A stretch of 6,672 nucleotides of DNA, from contig JAQVYP010000095.1 in assembly GCA_029004655.1 (NCBI GenBank), forward strand, positions 1 to 6,672, written 5' to 3'. The notes under the pieces were generated by a model that made no database searches, was not told the origin of the DNA, and worked only from the letters and a program-made list of their open reading frames with translations. Positions 4,880-6,672 of the stretch are shown here, in pieces. This DNA comes from Oscillospiraceae bacterium (GTDB lineage Bacteria; Bacillota; Clostridia; Oscillospirales; Acutalibacteraceae). Within the stretch, counting starts at the first letter, position 1; every line of letters starts with the position of its first letter. Made by a program: the position numbers and the translations under genes.

Positions 4880-5845
4880 ATGAAAGCACTATATTTTTCA
4901 ATTGCTATTATAACATTTTTCTCCATGATGCTTTTGCCGCTTTTTGCGATAGAAAAAAATAATGATATAAAAAATTTAAACAATAGCTCGGATATTGCGC
5001 TGATAGATAAAAATGACGAGTTCTTAGTTTTAGACAGCACAAGTAATAAAGTTTCAGGAATAACTGCAAAGGATTATATTGTAGGTGTTTTGTCTGCTGA
5101 AATATCACCGTCATATAGCACCGAAGCAATAAAAGCACAAGCCGTTGCTTCATATACATATGCATGCAAAAAGCGCAATGATCGCATTTCCTCCGGCGGA
5201 GAATATGATGTGTCAACAGACAGCAATACTTGTCAGGCATTTTTAAGCAGTGCTGATGCCAAAGAAAAATGGGGTGACAAGGCGGATGAATATCTAAAAA
5301 TATTTGAAGATGCTTACAAGTCTGTTGAAGGATATGTAATAAAATATGATGGCAATCCGATTCTTGCGGCTTACCATTGCATATCAGGCGGAAAAACAGA
5401 ATCTGCACTCAATGTGTGGGGCTCTGATTATCCCTATTTAATATCAGTAGAAAGTATTGGTGACTTACTTTCGCCTGACTATTTGTCCGAAATTACGCTA
5501 TCAGCGGATGAATTTAGAGTTGCGGCAGCAACAGCGGGCGTCACTTTGGGAGACAATCCAACCGGTTGGATTAATGAACCGACTCGCAGTGACTCCGGTA
5601 CTGTTCTCAAATATACACTTGGCGACAAGGTGTTAACCGGCAGAGAAATGCGCACTGCATTTTCACTCCGCTCGGCTAATTTTGATTTAACATACAGCGA
5701 TAATACATTAAAATTTGTGGTGAGGGGTTACGGACATGGGGTTGGCATGAGCCAGAATGGAGCAAATTACATGGCACTGCAAGGCGGTACGTTTTTGGAA
5801 ATATTGTGTTGGTATTATCCGGGTTGCCAAATGTCAAAAGCATAA
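4880..5845 (+). CDS. spoIID: Stage II sporulation protein D, lytic transglycosylase
   Basis: The gene encodes 321 residues. The ATG at 4880 follows GAGGG (4869-4873) by six bases; the in-frame TTG at 4874 would add only two residues and overlap that spacer. SpoIID cuts peptidoglycan glycan strands after the SpoIIP amidase removes stem peptides, within the SpoIID-SpoIIM-SpoIIP complex that drives forespore engulfment. Residues 5-23 form an N-terminal membrane anchor. The SpoIID/LytB domain spans about 45-315. It has the probable catalytic glutamate E74 in SAEISP, KAQAVASYTYA (85-95), HCISGGKTES (166-175) and the C-terminal RGYGHGVGMSQNGA (282-295). C118 and C167 are candidates for the metal site known in clostridial SpoIID, which is inference. 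Length fits the family. It is not next to spoIIQ or spoIIID as in some genomes but stands alone between the membrane-protein gene and a Crp-family gene. A paralogous SpoIID-domain protein cannot be excluded. Confidence 0.88.
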   Translation: MKALYFSIAIITFFSMMLLPLFAIEKNNDIKNLNNSSDIALIDKNDEFLVLDSTSNKVSGITAKDYIVGVLSAEISPSYSTEAIKAQAVASYTYACKKRNDRISSGGEYDVSTDSNTCQAFLSSADAKEKWGDKADEYLKIFEDAYKSVEGYVIKYDGNPILAAYHCISGGKTESALNVWGSDYPYLISVESIGDLLSPDYLSEITLSADEFRVAAATAGVTLGDNPTGWINEPTRSDSGTVLKYTLGDKVLTGREMRTAFSLRSANFDLTYSDNTLKFVVRGYGHGVGMSQNGANYMALQGGTFLEILCWYYPGCQMSKA

Positions 5846-5869
5846 AAATTACAAATTTATACACATTTT

Positions 5870-5905
5870 ATCCCTGCACTCTTGTAAAGTGCGGGGATTT
5901 GTGTT
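5870..5905 (+). terminator. Terminator after spoIID
   Basis: ATCCCTGCACT (5870-5880) pairs with AGTGCGGGGAT (5888-5898), with one G-T pair and a 7-base loop. The tail TTTGTGTT is a weak T run. An extra outer stem, ACACA (5861-5865) with TGTGT (5900-5904), is possible. It sits 25 bases after the stop codon. Confidence 0.7.
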
Positions 5906-5910
5906 ACACT

Positions 5911-5935
5911 CCAAATGTGTCCCAAATGGTACAGT
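5911..5935 (+). promoter_or_regulatory. Tandem CCAAATG repeats upstream of the crp-like gene, with possible -10
   Basis: CCAAATG occurs at 5911-5917 and 5922-5928, an 11-base period that puts both copies on nearly the same face of the helix, as activator sites often lie. TACAGT (5930-5935) is a possible -10 without a matching -35 at 17 bases. A start 6-7 bases downstream would fall at or next to the GTG of the following gene. The regulatory role is inferred from spacing only. Confidence 0.3.
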
Positions 5936-5943
5936 GATTTGAG

Positions 5944-6609
5944 GTGAGAGTAATAAACAGTTTTGTTAACGATATTAATATTAACTCCGCATTTAAAAAA
6001 GTGTTTTTGTGGTCAGGATTGCAAGATGCTCAGATTGACGAAATCTCGAAATTACTGTCTAAACCTAAGGTGTGCGAAAAAGGTAGTGAGCTTAGTTGTA
6101 GCCGAATGCTTGGAATAGTGCTTAGTGGCACCGCAAAAATCATGAAGTCGCTTGGAAGTGGAACAGATGTGGTTATGAGAACTCTCAGTGCCTCGGAAGT
6201 TTTTGGCGTTGCAAGCATGTTTTCAGAGACAAAATCCGAATCTTTAAGCAAAATAACAGCCGAAAATGATTGCACCGTGCTTTATATAAGTGAAGAGCTT
6301 ATATATAAATTGATGCAAAAATACCCCACGGTTTCGATAAACTATATTAAGTTTTTAACAGGGCGAATCAGATTCTTAAATCATAGAATAGACAGTTTCA
6401 CCGCCGGAAGTGCCGAGCAAAAACTGCTCGAATATCTTGTTCAAAACTCACATGAGGATGGCGAAGTTGTTTTAAATCACAGCATGTCAGAACTAGCAAA
6501 AAGGCTTAATATCGGGCGTTCAAGCCTTTATCGCTCTTTGGAAACGCTTGAAAAAAGCGGTGCTATCGTTCGACAAAAAAATTGTTTTTTTATAACCCCT
6601 ACAGAGTAA
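5944..6609 (+). CDS. Crp/Fnr-family transcriptional regulator
   Basis: The gene encodes up to 221 residues. A cyclic-nucleotide-binding-type beta roll spans about residues 20-118. The dimer helix is at about 125-152 (YPTVSINYIKFLTGRIRFLNH). A winged helix-turn-helix follows at about 160-219, with MSELAKRLNIGRSSLYRSLE (181-200) as the recognition region. The cAMP-binding Glu and Arg/Ser signature of E. coli CRP is absent: the corresponding loop reads EVFGVASMFSETKSESLSK. The four cysteines (44, 52, 110, 214) do not form an Fnr-type cluster motif, so the ligand is unknown. The start is a problem. A TGA at 5935 limits the frame, GTG 5944 is the only normal start codon before the domain, and it overlaps the only Shine-Dalgarno-like sequence (GAGGTGA, 5941-5947). 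Either the mRNA is nearly leaderless at this GTG, or a rare codon such as ATA 5953 is used. Its targets cannot be read from the window. Confidence 0.87.
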   Translation: MRVINSFVNDININSAFKKVFLWSGLQDAQIDEISKLLSKPKVCEKGSELSCSRMLGIVLSGTAKIMKSLGSGTDVVMRTLSASEVFGVASMFSETKSESLSKITAENDCTVLYISEELIYKLMQKYPTVSINYIKFLTGRIRFLNHRIDSFTAGSAEQKLLEYLVQNSHEDGEVVLNHSMSELAKRLNIGRSSLYRSLETLEKSGAIVRQKNCFFITPTE

Positions 6610-6610
6610 T

Positions 6611-6643
6611 AAAAGCCATTGCCGCTAAGGCGATTGACTTTTT
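6611..6643 (+). terminator. Terminator after the crp-like gene
   Basis: AAAAGCCATTGCC (6611-6623) folds back on GGCGATTGACTTTTT (6629-6643), with a GCTAA loop, one mismatch, one bulged A and one G-T pair. A T run ends the structure. It begins two bases after the stop codon. The remaining bases to 6672 are AT-rich and show no gene. Confidence 0.72.
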
Positions 6644-6672
6644 ATTATATAAAAAATTGCGGTTTTATAAAG

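Noticed and set aside
4908..5408. 166-residue minus-strand frame within spoIID
   Set aside because: Its composition, rich in Cys, His and Leu, is that of an antisense shadow; the plus-strand frame has clear SpoIID motifs.
1..6672. tRNA genes, CRISPR arrays, riboswitches, parS or Noc-binding-site palindromes
   Set aside because: I looked on both strands and found no convincing example; no parS-like GTTTCACGTGAAAC or ATTTCCCGGGAAAT sequence was seen.

Overview
The window joins the right-hand end of an integrated phage to chromosomal DNA of an AT-rich, Gram-positive, endospore-forming bacterium, most likely of the Clostridia. Evidence for the host: an rsmG-noc pair as found near the replication origin of Firmicutes, a SpoIID lytic transglycosylase, a LysM-LysM-GH18 spore-type cortex hydrolase, strong AGGAGG-type ribosome binding sites and good sigma-A promoters. 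The genus cannot be named from sequence alone.

Positions 1 to about 1010 are phage-like. They hold the last codons of an upstream gene, a tiny two-helix membrane protein (holin-like) that overlaps it by ATGA, a terminator, a Rha-family antirepressor-like gene, and a second terminator that is a diverged copy of the first. On the minus strand, from 1869 down to about 1012, lies the 5' two thirds of a SleL/YaaH-like hydrolase gene. Its homology to the family stops just after the conserved MTYEWGY segment. Its last nine or so codons and its stop lie in phage-side DNA, and the stop codon sits in the phage terminator. The simplest reading is a prophage integrated inside a spore cortex hydrolase gene, with the attachment junction near 998-1014. 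The gene has a plausible sigma-E-like promoter, so this may be another case of a sporulation gene interrupted by a prophage, like sigK/skin or spsM/SPbeta. Whether the element excises precisely cannot be seen here.

Positions 1870-3810 hold rsmG (16S rRNA m7G527 methyltransferase) and noc (ParB-like nucleoid occlusion protein). Each has its own sigma-A promoter, and a strong terminator separates them. noc is not followed by soj/spo0J. Instead it converges, through two hairpins, on a minus-strand gene for an unrecognised protein with about eight membrane helices.

Positions 4755-6672 hold spoIID, divergent from the membrane-protein gene, with a sigma-E-like promoter overlapping that gene's leader. 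A Crp/Fnr-family regulator with an unusual translation start follows. Each ends in its own hairpin. Overall the host part looks like a set of mostly single-gene transcription units for ribosome modification, chromosome/division control and sporulation.
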